Source of the DNA: Clostridia bacterium
GTDB lineage: Bacteria > Bacillota > Clostridia > Christensenellales > Borkfalkiaceae
Length of the DNA stretch: 64,000 nt
Reading direction: 5' to 3'
NCBI GenBank assembly: GCA_021204625.1
Contig: JAJPZA010000025.1
Span: forward strand, 1-64,000
Shown here: one piece after another, positions 22,198-32,642 of the stretch
Numbering within the stretch: position 1 is the stretch's first letter
Layout of the letters: each line of letters opens with the position of its first letter
The notes under the pieces: model-generated
The model's input: the letters and a program-made list of their open reading frames with translations, nothing else
The model's database searches: none
What the model was told of the DNA's origin: nothing
Translations under genes and position numbers: made by a program

Positions 22198-22282
22198 TGG
22201 TGCCTCCAAACGGACTCGAACCGTTATGGATCACTCCGCTGGATCCTAAATCCAGTGCGTCTGCCAATTTCGCCATGGAGGC
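22198..22282 (-). tRNA. tRNA-Leu (anticodon UAG), CCA encoded
   Basis: Minus strand GCCTCCATGGCGAAATTGGCAGACGCACTGGATTTAGGATCCAGC...GGTTCGAGTCCGTTTGGAGGCACCA; anticodon loop TTTAGGA. Confidence 0.95.
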
Positions 22283-22561
22283 AAATGGATTCATGTATAT
22301 ATACTGTAATTTTCATCCCGGTCAGGTGTGTGTTTCAAAGGCATTACAGCAGTTTTTTGGACATTTTATGGCGCGTTTTTGGCGCGATTTTAACCTGGTT
22401 TTAACATGTCTGCCATGCAAGAGATGTACAATGAAAATATGCGGCACGTATGACGGTTACGCGGATATTGTAAAGGATTGAAGGCAAAAAGTCAAACCGG
22501 AATGATTGTGCTTTTTGCCTGCGTGTGGTAAAATGGCTGGGAAGAAGGGGCCGGGCGCGTC

Positions 22562-23464
22562 ATGTATAACGGAAAAACAATAGAAGCAGCAACGCAGATA
22601 GATATCAAAGTCCACAAGGCAATCACGAAGAGGACGTACGTAACCTCCCTCGTGATTTTTATCGTCGGGCTGGCCGGGTTCATAGGGTCCTTTATTCCGT
22701 ACATGATGCTGGATGACATAGATTACCTTCTCATAGTGGTGGAGGTCTGCGTAGTGCTGGCCATCATCGGCGGCATGATGGTCATGAGGCTTCGCTCCGC
22801 ATACCGGAACACGGCATCCCAAGGGTCTGCCCTGCAGACGTTCTCATTCTACAAGGACGGGGTCGTTGTAACCGTCCTGTTCCCGGGAGCCGCCCAGACT
22901 CCGTATCCCAAGATATATTACAGGCATGCAAAGAAAGCGCGCCTGTGCGGAAAGAAAAAGGAATATCTTGTGTTCAACAACGGCCGCATGATGTATCCCG
23001 TGTATCTGGCATGCCTTACCGAGATGGAAAAATACACACTCCTGTCGCTGTTCGGCAAGAAGGATAAGTGGATCCGCAAGCGCGTGAAGTATGCCGGCCC
23101 GGCTCTGAAGCTGGAAGGCGGCCAGGCGTACAGGGCCGTTTCCGCGGATGACATCTTCGAAATGAACCAGCCCCCGGAGGATGACGTCTTTGACCTCGGC
23201 TCCGGCAAGAAGGACACGCAGGCTGCAAAGAAGACAGAGAAGGCCCCTGAGGCCAAGCCTGAGGCCAAGCCTGCGGCCAAGCCTGCGGGAAATCCTGCGG
23301 CCAAGCCTGCGGAGAAGGAAGATGATTTCTTCAAGGACCATTACTGGGACAGCCCGGCCGGGGAAGAGGATGATCCTTTTGACTTTGATGCCCCTGATGG
23401 GCTGGGCCAGAATGATGCCGGAAAATCCGCAGACGGAGAGGCCGGGGATGACAGAAAAGAGTGA
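22562..23464 (+). CDS. YcxB-like membrane protein with Lys/Ala/Pro repeat tail
   Basis: Two TM segments followed by YcxB-like region (FYKDGVVVTV...YPKIYYRHAKKARLCGKKKEYLVFNNGRMMYPVYL) and EAKPEAKPAAKPAGNPAAKPAEK tail. Confidence 0.6.
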   Translation: MYNGKTIEAATQIDIKVHKAITKRTYVTSLVIFIVGLAGFIGSFIPYMMLDDIDYLLIVVEVCVVLAIIGGMMVMRLRSAYRNTASQGSALQTFSFYKDGVVVTVLFPGAAQTPYPKIYYRHAKKARLCGKKKEYLVFNNGRMMYPVYLACLTEMEKYTLLSLFGKKDKWIRKRVKYAGPALKLEGGQAYRAVSADDIFEMNQPPEDDVFDLGSGKKDTQAAKKTEKAPEAKPEAKPAAKPAGNPAAKPAEKEDDFFKDHYWDSPAGEEDDPFDFDAPDGLGQNDAGKSADGEAGDDRKE

Positions 23465-23595
23465 GGGCTCAAGAGCCCTTTTCTTTTCGCTTGGGTGTGC
23501 TGTTCTTTTGCATGAAATTTGCGATATTGCTTGACTTTTAACATGCAAAGCCACTAAAATTCATTGGATTGATGGATTGTATAATGAATGAATAG

Positions 23596-24363
23596 GTGAG
23601 AGAGATGAGCAAGAAGAGCATGAGCGATGAGACCGTATTGAGCCCGGAAGATCTGGAGGGCAGGGGGTATCTCTCGCTTCGCGGAGTAGGCAAGCAGTAC
23701 GTCACCGGAGACATTGTCGTGGACGCGCTGAAGGACGTCACCTTTGATCTGGACAACGGCCAGTTCGTCGTGGTCCTCGGGTCATCGGGAGCCGGGAAGA
23801 CAACGCTTTTGAATCTGCTCGGAGAAATGGACAACGCCACGTCCGGCGACATTGTGCTGGACGGGAAAGACATAACAAAGCTGGACCGCAAGGGCCTCAC
23901 TTACTTCCGGCGCAGCGACGTGGGCTTTGTCTTCCAGTTCTATAACCTCATGCCGAACCTTACAGCCCTTGAGAACGTTGAGATTGCGGTGGAGATATGC
24001 GAAGATCATTATGACCCCAGGTCCGTGCTCACAAAGGTGGGCCTTGAGGACAGGCTGAACAATTTCCCGGCGCAGCTCTCCGGCGGGGAGCAGCAGCGTG
24101 TCTCAATAGCCAGGGCAATCGCGAAGAACCCTAAACTGCTTCTTTGCGACGAGCCGACGGGCGCACTGGATTACAAGACAGGAAAGAACATACTGGAGCT
24201 TCTGTACAACATTTCAAAGCAGCACAAGAAGCTCGTTGTGGTTGTGACGCACAATTCCGCCATCAAGGAGATTGCGGACAAGGTGATACGCATAAAGAGC
24301 GGGCGGATAGAGTCCATAGAGGACAATCCCAGCCCCATGCCCGTGGAGCAGCTGGAGTGGTGA
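23596..24363 (+). CDS. ABC transporter ATP-binding protein (MacB/LolD type), module 1
   Basis: [65 protein letters not shown]. Confidence 0.95.
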   Translation: MREMSKKSMSDETVLSPEDLEGRGYLSLRGVGKQYVTGDIVVDALKDVTFDLDNGQFVVVLGSSGAGKTTLLNLLGEMDNATSGDIVLDGKDITKLDRKGLTYFRRSDVGFVFQFYNLMPNLTALENVEIAVEICEDHYDPRSVLTKVGLEDRLNNFPAQLSGGEQQRVSIARAIAKNPKLLLCDEPTGALDYKTGKNILELLYNISKQHKKLVVVVTHNSAIKEIADKVIRIKSGRIESIEDNPSPMPVEQLEW

Positions 24364-24373
24364 GGAAGACGGC

Positions 24374-26350
24374 ATGAAAACATACTTCAAAATGTTCGGC
24401 CGCATGTTCAAAAAGCATGTCACCAGGCTTCTCTCGCTGATCCTGATGGTGCTTATTTCGGTCGGATTCATAGCGGGCGTGGGCTCGGCCGCGGACAGGA
24501 TATACATATCCATGTCGGACTACTACGGAACGCAGAACGTCAGCGACTTCATTGCCAAGAGCACGGCGGACTCCGGTTTCACTCCGGAGCAGGTGCAGGC
24601 AGTGAAGGATCTGGGAGTCTTTTCCTGCGTGGAGACAGGCGCCTCTGTGGACGTGTATCTCACCGAGGAGGATGAGACTAATGAGACTCCCACGCGTCTC
24701 TATTTTCTGGACAGCCTGAACAGCGGCCTTTCCGCTGAGAACATAACAGTCAACACGCCTGTGGTGGAGACGGTTTTTGACACCGCCGGGGATGAAGTCA
24801 ACCCCGTTGCCTGCGAAATCGGGGACAACAAGATTGCAAGCTTTGATGAGCCGGAAACCATAGAGCTGGACTTCGTGGACATACTGGAGCAGCTTGCGGA
24901 CCAGGGAGGGCAGGAGCTGGAGTCCGGCCAGAAGGCCATGATGGAGCTCATGCGCTCATCCCTCACCGTTACCGTTACCGTAACGCAGGTCTGGTCCTCG
25001 CCCCTTACGTTCGCAATGGACGGAGAGCCCAGTTATCTCAACGGGGAGGACGTGGAGACTCCGGACACCGTCAATGCCGTAAATGCACTCATAAATCTGA
25101 AGAACGTTCTGTACATCCCTTCAAATCTTATTCCGACGCTTCTCGGAACCCCGCTTCTCGGTACAATGGACATGCAGATTTCCCTTGCGGACAGGAGCCT
25201 GTTCAATGCCTTCAGCAGCGCGTATGACAAGGAGATAACGGCAGAGAAAGCAGCCCTTTCGGAAGCGCTGGGCTCAGACGCGGAGCTTCTGACACTGTAT
25301 GAGAACTACTCATTCCTTGCGCTCAAGAGCTATGCGGACGACGTCCTTTACATAGGATACCTTCTCATGGTTATCTTCCTGCTCGTGACCGTCCTCGTGG
25401 TCCTTTCCACGATGTCCAGGATGGTGGAGGAGGAGAGAAGCCAGATAGCCTGCCTCAAGACCCTCGGATACTCTTCCGGCCTGATAATATTAAAGTACGT
25501 TCTCTTCGCCATTGTGGCCATGATTGTGGGGGCCATAGTCGGGTACTTCGTCGGGATGGGCGTGTCTTCGCTCTTCTACTACGTCTTCAACTACACATTC
25601 CTCATGCCTCCCATGACGCCGAAGACAGGCATAACCTTCTTCATAATAACGGTTGCCGTAATCCTTGCTGCCATGCTGGCCGGCACAGTATGGGCGGGCG
25701 TGAAGGAGACCAGGGAGAAGCCTGCGGAACTGCTGAAATCCAAGCCCCCCAAAGCCGGCAAAAAGGTGTTCCTGGAGCGCATACCCTTCATCTGGAACAG
25801 GCTTTCCTTCAAATACAAATCCACATTCCGCAACGTCCTGCGATACCTGCCGCGGTTCATCATGACGGTAGTCTCGGTGGCCATAGCCACGGCCCTTGTG
25901 AACGTAGGCCTGGCCTTAATGGACCTGTGCCTCTTCGGAGGGATATCTTCCGCTTCGGTCACGGCCATAGGCGTAGTGGTGGTCATCTTCGCAGCCCTTC
26001 TGGCCATACTCGTCGTATACACGCTTACAAACATCAACATCAGCGAGCGTGAGAAAGAGCTTGCCACCCTCAAGGTCCTCGGCTACACGGACGGCGAAGT
26101 ATGCAGCTACATATACAGGGAAGTGTACATAGACGCAGTCGTGGGCATCATCTTCGGCCTGCCGCTCTCGCTTCCCATAGACCTTATCCTGTTCGCCATC
26201 CTCGGCATGGGCACAATCCTCGGCGTCACCTGGTTCTGGTGGATAGTTGGCGTGGCTCTTATCCTTCTCTTCACATGGCTGGTCACCATGATGCTGAGCC
26301 GCAAGATGGTCAAAATAGACATGAACGAGAGCCTCAAGGCAGTGGAGTAA
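24374..26350 (+). CDS. FtsX-type ABC transporter permease, module 1
   Basis: N-terminal TM, about 280-aa extracytoplasmic domain, two FtsX TM blocks. Confidence 0.92.
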   Translation: MKTYFKMFGRMFKKHVTRLLSLILMVLISVGFIAGVGSAADRIYISMSDYYGTQNVSDFIAKSTADSGFTPEQVQAVKDLGVFSCVETGASVDVYLTEEDETNETPTRLYFLDSLNSGLSAENITVNTPVVETVFDTAGDEVNPVACEIGDNKIASFDEPETIELDFVDILEQLADQGGQELESGQKAMMELMRSSLTVTVTVTQVWSSPLTFAMDGEPSYLNGEDVETPDTVNAVNALINLKNVLYIPSNLIPTLLGTPLLGTMDMQISLADRSLFNAFSSAYDKEITAEKAALSEALGSDAELLTLYENYSFLALKSYADDVLYIGYLLMVIFLLVTVLVVLSTMSRMVEEERSQIACLKTLGYSSGLIILKYVLFAIVAMIVGAIVGYFVGMGVSSLFYYVFNYTFLMPPMTPKTGITFFIITVAVILAAMLAGTVWAGVKETREKPAELLKSKPPKAGKKVFLERIPFIWNRLSFKYKSTFRNVLRYLPRFIMTVVSVAIATALVNVGLALMDLCLFGGISSASVTAIGVVVVIFAALLAILVVYTLTNINISEREKELATLKVLGYTDGEVCSYIYREVYIDAVVGIIFGLPLSLPIDLILFAILGMGTILGVTWFWWIVGVALILLFTWLVTMMLSRKMVKIDMNESLKAVE

Positions 26351-26400
26351 GGATTCCCACAGGGCAAACTGGGCAAATCCGGTGCAATATCATGAATTTA

Positions 26401-26424
26401 AGGCGGCATCCCTGCGGTGCCGCC
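26401..26424 (+). terminator. Hairpin downstream of ABC module 1
   Basis: GGCGGCA TCCCTGCGG TGCCGCC. Confidence 0.6.
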
Positions 26425-26580
26425 ACTAAAATCCCTGCTTTTTGCACACTTCAAGAACACATGAACGCAAAATGAGAAACATATGTTCGTATTCGACGGT
26501 TCGTCCGCACCGGTGCGCCTGCACCTGCCGGCCCGGAAGGGAAGGGATGAGACGGGAGCCCCTGCCGGTTTCCCGGCTGC

Positions 26581-26607
26581 AAAAAAGCGGCATCTCATGA
26601 TGCCGCC
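26581..26607 (-). terminator. Intrinsic terminator for the carbamoyltransferase-like gene
   Basis: Minus strand GGCGGCATCATGAGATGCCGCTTTTTT. Confidence 0.8.
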
Positions 26608-26638
26608 TGCATATTCTGTTTCTGTCTTTCTGCGCGGG

Positions 26639-27580
26639 TTATTTGACCAGCATTACGAGGACTGCCTTTACCACGTGCAGTTTGTTGTACGCCTGGTCCA
26701 GGACTATGCTGTGCGGGCCGTCTATTACGCTTTCCGTAACCTCCAGGCCGCGGTTGGCGGGAAGGGCGTGCATGAAGAAGGCGCCGCGGTTGGCTTCCCT
26801 CATGAGATCCGTATTTATCTGGTACGGGGCGAGGCATTTCCTGTCCTCTTCGGAGACGGGGGTGTGGTATGAGTAGCAGTCCGTGTATACTATGTCCGCA
26901 TTCGCCACGGCCTCGTGAGGGTCCGTCGTTATATGGATGGGCCCGTACTGCATCGCCTGGCGGATCTTCTCCTGCTTGATGGGATACTGGGGAGGTGTGG
27001 CCACGGAGACCTGCATTCCGCACTTTATTGCTCCGGAAATGAGGGAGGCCGCATTGTTCTCGCCCTTGCCCACGTAGGCGAGCTTCACGTCCTCCAGGCA
27101 TCCGCATTTCTCCCAGATGGTGAAGAGGTCGCAGAGGGTCTGCAGGGGTATTTCGTCCGCGTTGGATGAGTTTATGATGGGTATCTTTGAGATGGCGCAG
27201 TAAGACATGAGGTCTTTTTCCGATATGCCCCTGGTTATTATGGCTCCCACGCCGTATCCGTACAGAACGTCCGCTATGTCCTTTATGTTCTCGCCGGCCT
27301 CCATGTCCCCCTCGCTGTACGGAAGGTTAATGGAGTATCCGCCGAGCTGGTTTATGCCAATCTCTATTGCGGACCTTGTGCGGATGGAAGTGTCTCCGAA
27401 GATGAGGGCGATGGTGGTGCCCTTCAGAATGCTTGCCGTGCTCTCATGGGCGATGAACTTCGCCTTCATGGACTTGATGGCGAAGAGAAGCTCGAAGATC
27501 TCCTCCGTGGAATAGTCCGTGAGCTTCACTATGTGCTTGCGGCTGATGTGGTACGCCGGCGTGTACAGGTTAATGTCCAT
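26639..27580 (-). CDS. Aspartate/ornithine carbamoyltransferase superfamily protein, atypical active-site motifs
   Basis: Overall OTCase-like pattern (GDTSIRTRSAIEIGINQLGG, ...FMHALPANRGLEVTESVIDGPHSIVLDQAYNKLHVVKAVL) with changes in HPxQ, SMG and HCLP signatures; start MDINLYTPAYH with GGAG-type RBS. Confidence 0.85.
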   Translation of the reverse strand: MDINLYTPAYHISRKHIVKLTDYSTEEIFELLFAIKSMKAKFIAHESTASILKGTTIALIFGDTSIRTRSAIEIGINQLGGYSINLPYSEGDMEAGENIKDIADVLYGYGVGAIITRGISEKDLMSYCAISKIPIINSSNADEIPLQTLCDLFTIWEKCGCLEDVKLAYVGKGENNAASLISGAIKCGMQVSVATPPQYPIKQEKIRQAMQYGPIHITTDPHEAVANADIVYTDCYSYHTPVSEEDRKCLAPYQINTDLMREANRGAFFMHALPANRGLEVTESVIDGPHSIVLDQAYNKLHVVKAVLVMLVK

Positions 27581-27724
27581 ACAATTCCTTTCTCCTTGTT
27601 TCTGTTTCCTGCGGCTCTGATTTCCGGGGCTTTTCCCTGCCCCTTTTCTTTTATATGCCGGCACGGCGGAGCGCCGCCGTCCGGCGTACTTTCATAAACT
27701 GCAACCATAATATACCCAAAAAGG

Positions 27725-28324
27725 CTAATTATCAACAGATTTTTCCATGGAAAAGACGCATCCGCAGTAATTCTGCCTGTACAGATGATACTTTTCGGAC
27801 AGCCGTATGCTCTCCAGATACCCGTCCTTCTTCTTGAAGTCAGACGGCAGCCATTTTGCCGCCCCGCCTTGCGCGGCCCTTTCGCCAATCTCATTTATAG
27901 CCTCTGCGTTCTTCAGGGGGCTAAGCGTCAGGGTGGTGGTGAAGTAATCATATCCGCCGGCATTTGCCAGCTCCGCGGTCTTTTTTAGGCGGAGCTCAAA
28001 GCACTTCATGCACCTTTTTCCGCCCTCCGGCTCATTCTCAAGGCCTTTCACGGCATCATAATAATCTTTGGGGTCGCTGTCGCAGTCCATGATGTCCGCC
28101 CATCCGGTCTCATGTATGAGCCTGATCAACTCATTCTTCCTGTGGGTGTATTCCGGGTCTTCTATGTTGGGGTTGTAAAACAGGACGGTTATCTTAAAAT
28201 ACTCATTGAGCCTTTCCAGGCATGCGGAAGAGCACGGGGCGCAGCAGCAGTGCAAAAGGAGCCTTTTGCCTTTCTGCTCCATGGCGGTCTTCATGCATAT
28301 CTCATTGTAATTGGGCCTGTTCAT
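27725..28324 (-). CDS. queH: Epoxyqueuosine reductase QueH
   Basis: LLLHCCCAPCSSACLERL, FYNPNIEDPEYTHRKNELIRL, RCMKCFELRLKKTAELA, YCGCVFS. Confidence 0.92.
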   Translation of the reverse strand: MNRPNYNEICMKTAMEQKGKRLLLHCCCAPCSSACLERLNEYFKITVLFYNPNIEDPEYTHRKNELIRLIHETGWADIMDCDSDPKDYYDAVKGLENEPEGGKRCMKCFELRLKKTAELANAGGYDYFTTTLTLSPLKNAEAINEIGERAAQGGAAKWLPSDFKKKDGYLESIRLSEKYHLYRQNYCGCVFSMEKSVDN

Positions 28325-28576
28325 GCATATACTATACCACACGGCTCTCATAAAATACAACCTGAAGTTGCATAACTGGAAGATAGGTTAACCTGTGCGG
28401 CGGGAGACCTGCGGATATGCCGTTGCTGCGGACAAATTCTGCCGCAAAAAAAAGGAAATCCCGGCAAAAAGCGGTATAATATAGTGTAAGCCAATTAATG
28501 AATCCGGGGAGCGTAGAATCCGGAAAAGCTGAGACAGCCAGAGGCGGAAGAAAAAGACAAGGAGGGAAGATATGAA

Positions 28577-28966
28577 ATGAAAGCTGTCGTGTACTGCAAG
28601 CTTGCGGGCAAGGGAACGCAGGCATACTATGTAAAGGTTAACGGCAAGAGCTACTATCTGTTCAAGCCCAGATACAGGGTATCCAACAGGGACATCTTCA
28701 AATCCGGGATGAGGCTGGACAAGGTCAATGACTTCTCCTCAACGCACAGCACGTCCGTGAAGAAGACCAAGGAAAAGCTCTCCGCATATCTCTCTTTCAT
28801 AGAGAAGGAATATGGCGTAGTCATATACAGCAACAGGGCAAGAAAGCATGAGATGGGAAACAGATGCAGGTACAACCGGAGCAAGGTCATGAACAAAAGG
28901 GAGATCCTTGAAGAGGAGGATGAAGCGGACCTTCCTGCAGACGAGACCCATGAAGAAGACGCCTAG
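28577..28966 (+). CDS. Hypothetical protein
   Basis: 129-aa ORF with GGAGG-type RBS upstream; no family recognised. Confidence 0.6.
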   Translation: MKAVVYCKLAGKGTQAYYVKVNGKSYYLFKPRYRVSNRDIFKSGMRLDKVNDFSSTHSTSVKKTKEKLSAYLSFIEKEYGVVIYSNRARKHEMGNRCRYNRSKVMNKREILEEEDEADLPADETHEEDA

Positions 28967-29096
28967 CCCGGGACTGCAAATCCCGGCTGTTATTCTGTGG
29001 AAATCAACGTCGGAGACGATGCCATAATAGCCAACGGAGACCCGTTCTAACCGTCTCCGCAAAGGCAGCTCATACGGTAAGCAGCAAAACAACAGG

Positions 29097-29129
29097 ACAG
29101 CCCTGGCACATGCATTGTGCCGGGGCTGT
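29097..29129. terminator. Intrinsic terminator-like hairpin
   Basis: ACAGCCCTGGCACA TGCAT TGTGCCGGGGCTGT. Confidence 0.65.
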
Positions 29130-29730
29130 TGTCATATTCCAAAGAGTGCTGGCAGATTTTTTTGAGTGGCGTTTTGGGACAAACAAGTGGCGAATGTCGT
29201 TTTTGGTTGCCGGCCGTCCGTAAAATGGCGCCAGAACTTAAGGCGAGGCAAGACCTGTGCAAGACCCGGCAATAACAAACCGGCATAATGCATGCCATAT
29301 GGCGCAAGCCCTGCAGAATCCGCGGGCTTTATGCATGGTAAAACAGGGGACAACACACAGGGGAACTGCTTGCGAAGCGTCCTTCCGTTTCAGGTGATTT
29401 GTGTCAGATATAATCAGATATAATATAATATCATGACATTTTGTGATTGTTTGTAACTTGCTACAATTACAAAGTGCACATACAATCAGCAGTGTAGAAA
29501 ATGCGCGGATTATGCCAATGCAAGGCACGTAAAAGGAGTCGTGCCCGCACAGGGGCCGGAATGCGGGATACCGCTGGATGAAGCCTTTGGATTGCACGGA
29601 ACAGAGACTGGCGCCGCGCGGGGAAAGACAAGGGATTGCAAGTGAATCGCCTGCTATGGGGATGCGAAGTGAGAGCCGGCGGAAGGTCATTAAGGCCGGA
29701 TATGATGGGAAAACAGGAGCAGGTTGGAAG

Positions 29731-30501
29731 ATGGCAAAGAGCAGAAAAAATCAGGATGCGGAGAGCCTGAATCAGAAGCAGGCTCAGGATATGGAAGGGA
29801 GAGGTTTTCTCTCGCTCCGGGGCGTGGGGAAGCAGTACGTCACCGGAGATATTGTGGTGGACGCTTTGAAGGACGTCACCTTTGATCTGGAGAACGGCCA
29901 GTTTGTTGTAGTGCTCGGCTCCTCGGGAGCCGGGAAGACAACGCTTTTGAACCTCCTCGGAGGCATGGACAACGCCACGTCCGGAGACATAGTGCTGGAC
30001 GGGAAGGATGTGACCGGGCTGGACAGAAAAGGGCTTACTTACTTTCGGCGCAATGACGTTGGGTTCGTGTTCCAGTTCTACAACCTCATGCCCAACCTCA
30101 CGGCCTTGGAGAACGTGGAGATTGCGGTTGAGATATGCAAGGATCACCTCGATCCCAAAGAGGTCCTTGAAAACGTCGGCCTTGGGGACAGGCTCAACAA
30201 TTTCCCGGCGCAGCTTTCCGGCGGGGAGCAGCAGAGAGTCTCAATCGCCCGGGCAATCGCCAAGAACCCCAAACTGCTTCTTTGCGACGAGCCTACGGGC
30301 GCACTGGATTACAGGACGGGCAAGAACATACTGGAGCTTCTGTACAACATTTCAAAGCAGCACAAGAAGCTCGTCGTGGTTGTGACGCACAATTCCGCAA
30401 TCCGCGAGATAGCGGACAAGGTGATACGCATAAAGAGCGGGCGGATTGAGTCCATAGAGGACAATCCCAATCCCATGCCCGTGGACCAGCTGGAATGGTA
30501 A
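29731..30501 (+). CDS. ABC transporter ATP-binding protein (MacB/LolD type), module 2 (paralogue of 23596-24363)
   Basis: Near-identical core to module 1; start MAKSRKNQ with AGGAG upstream. Confidence 0.95.
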   Translation: MAKSRKNQDAESLNQKQAQDMEGRGFLSLRGVGKQYVTGDIVVDALKDVTFDLENGQFVVVLGSSGAGKTTLLNLLGGMDNATSGDIVLDGKDVTGLDRKGLTYFRRNDVGFVFQFYNLMPNLTALENVEIAVEICKDHLDPKEVLENVGLGDRLNNFPAQLSGGEQQRVSIARAIAKNPKLLLCDEPTGALDYRTGKNILELLYNISKQHKKLVVVVTHNSAIREIADKVIRIKSGRIESIEDNPNPMPVDQLEW

Positions 30502-30514
30502 AAGGAGGGACGGC

Positions 30515-32560
30515 ATGAAGACATATCTCAAGACGCTTGCTCGCATGTTCAAAAAGCATGCCGCCAGGTTTGTTTCCGTAATCCTTATCGTGCTCATAGC
30601 AGTAGGGTTCATATCCGGTCTGGGTTCCGCGGGGACAAAGATGACCACCGCAATGACCTCATATTACAATTCCCAGAATGTAAGCGACGTCATTGTCAAG
30701 AGCACCGCGGACTCCGGTTTTGCAGAGGCCCAGATCCAGGCAGTAAAGGATATGGACGTTTTCTCAAACGTGGAAACAGGGGCGTCCATAGACGTTTACA
30801 TTGGCAAGACGGACGAAAACCCGCGCGGAACGCTCACCCGCCTGTATTTTTTGGACAGCCTCAATGACGGCCTTTTGGCAGAGAACATAACTGTGAACAC
30901 CCCTGAAGTTGAGGCTGTGTATGAGGCCGCAGGGGCTGCGGAGAACCCGGTTGCCTTCGAGGCGGCGGACAATGTCATCATAGGATACAGTGCTCTTGAA
31001 ACGGTGCATCTGGACTTCGTGGACATCCTGGACCAGCTTGCAAGGCAGAACAGAGGCTCCGCTGAGGGGCTGGATGAGACATCAAAAGAATATCTGGGGC
31101 AGCTATTGACATACACAGAGCTGGATGTCACGGCAACGCAGGAGTGGGCATCGCCCCTCACGTTCGCCCTGGACGGCGAGCCCAGCTATCTGAACGGCGA
31201 GGATGCAGAGACTCCGGTTTCCACAACCGCAGCCAATGACCTCATAGACCTTGAGAACATCCTGTACCTTCCTTCCGGCTATATCCCGGAGATCTCGTTT
31301 GACGGATACAGCGCTGCGATGCAGCAGATTATAACAGGCCTCACCGGCCTGTCCGCAGGGCCGCTTTTAGGCACCATGGACATGTACGCCACTTTGCAGG
31401 ACCGTGCCGTCTTTGACGCTTTCAGCAGCGAGTATGAGAATGAAATAGATGCGGATACGGCAGCCCTTTCCGCGGCTCTTGGGGAGGATGTCCAGTTCAT
31501 TACCCTGTATGAAAACTATTCCTTCCTTTCCATGTACACGTATGCCAAGGACGTGAAGGGAATAGGGTACATCATGATGGTTGTCTTCCTGCTTGTAACC
31601 GTTCTCATCGTGCTTTCCACAATGTCCAGGCTGGTGGAGGAGGAAAGAAGCCAGACGGCATGCCTCAAGACTCTCGGATACTCTTCGTGGAACATCATCT
31701 CCAAATACATCCTGTTCGCAGTCATTGCCCTGGCAATAGGGGTTGTAGGAGGGTATTTCGTTGGCATGGGCCTTTCATCCCTCATATACTTCATCTTCAA
31801 TTACTGCCTTGTCATGCCTGCCATGACCGTATACTCCGGAATACTCTTCTTCATCATAACGGCCGCCGTAATCGTTGTGGCCACGCTTGCCGGCACCATC
31901 TGGGCCGGGCTGAAGGAAACCCGCGAGAAGCCGGCGGACCTCTTAAGACCCAAGCCGCCCAAAGCCGGCAGGAAAGTTGTCCTGGAGCAGTTCCCGTTCA
32001 TCTGGAACAGGCTTTCATTCAATCAGAAGTCCACGATACGCAATGTGATGCGCTATCCCTTGCGTTTCACCATGACCATAGTCTCGGTAGCCATAGCCAC
32101 AGCACTTGTCATGGTCGGCCTTGCCCTTCTGGACCTGTGCCTGTTCGGAGGCATAGCGTCAGCTGCCATCACGGGCGTATCCATAGTCGTTGTGTTCTTC
32201 GCAGGATTCCTGTCCATCCTGGTGGTGTATACGCTCACATACATAAACGTCAGCGAGAGGGAGAGGGAACTTGCCACACTGGACGTCCTCGGCTATGTAG
32301 ACTATGAAGTCTGCAACTACATATACAGGGAAGTGTACATAGACACAACCGTGGGCATCATTTTCGGCGTTCCTCTGTCCGTTCCCCTTATGCTCATCCT
32401 GTTCTCCGTCATCGGCATGGGAACACTGGCAGGCTTTACCTGGTTCTGGTGGCTGGTAGGCATGGCCCTGCCCCTTGCTTTCACAAGCATCGTAACCCTC
32501 ATGCTGGGCAAAAAGATAACATGCGTGGACATGAACAAGAGCCTCAAGGCCGTGGAGTAA
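30515..32560 (+). CDS. FtsX-type ABC transporter permease, module 2 (paralogue of 24374-26350)
   Basis: Colinear, clearly homologous to module 1 permease throughout. Confidence 0.93.
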   Translation: MKTYLKTLARMFKKHAARFVSVILIVLIAVGFISGLGSAGTKMTTAMTSYYNSQNVSDVIVKSTADSGFAEAQIQAVKDMDVFSNVETGASIDVYIGKTDENPRGTLTRLYFLDSLNDGLLAENITVNTPEVEAVYEAAGAAENPVAFEAADNVIIGYSALETVHLDFVDILDQLARQNRGSAEGLDETSKEYLGQLLTYTELDVTATQEWASPLTFALDGEPSYLNGEDAETPVSTTAANDLIDLENILYLPSGYIPEISFDGYSAAMQQIITGLTGLSAGPLLGTMDMYATLQDRAVFDAFSSEYENEIDADTAALSAALGEDVQFITLYENYSFLSMYTYAKDVKGIGYIMMVVFLLVTVLIVLSTMSRLVEEERSQTACLKTLGYSSWNIISKYILFAVIALAIGVVGGYFVGMGLSSLIYFIFNYCLVMPAMTVYSGILFFIITAAVIVVATLAGTIWAGLKETREKPADLLRPKPPKAGRKVVLEQFPFIWNRLSFNQKSTIRNVMRYPLRFTMTIVSVAIATALVMVGLALLDLCLFGGIASAAITGVSIVVVFFAGFLSILVVYTLTYINVSERERELATLDVLGYVDYEVCNYIYREVYIDTTVGIIFGVPLSVPLMLILFSVIGMGTLAGFTWFWWLVGMALPLAFTSIVTLMLGKKITCVDMNKSLKAVE

Positions 32561-32618
32561 CGGTCTGCGGCCGGGCAAATCCGGCCTGTCATCTCAAAAC
32601 CGGACATCTCATCTTCCG

Positions 32619-32642
32619 GGCGGCATCTCACGGTGCCGCCCA
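32619..32642 (+). terminator. Hairpin downstream of ABC module 2
   Basis: GGGCGGCA TCTCACGG TGCCGCCC; same layout as the hairpin after module 1. Confidence 0.65.

Noticed and set aside
22132-22481. ORFs overlapping the tRNA-Leu
   Set aside because: Overlap a confidently recognised tRNA and its terminator; no protein family features.
24144-26475. Arg/His-rich plus-strand alternative ORFs within the ABC permease genes
   Set aside because: Out-of-frame shadows of the FtsX permease/ATPase genes.
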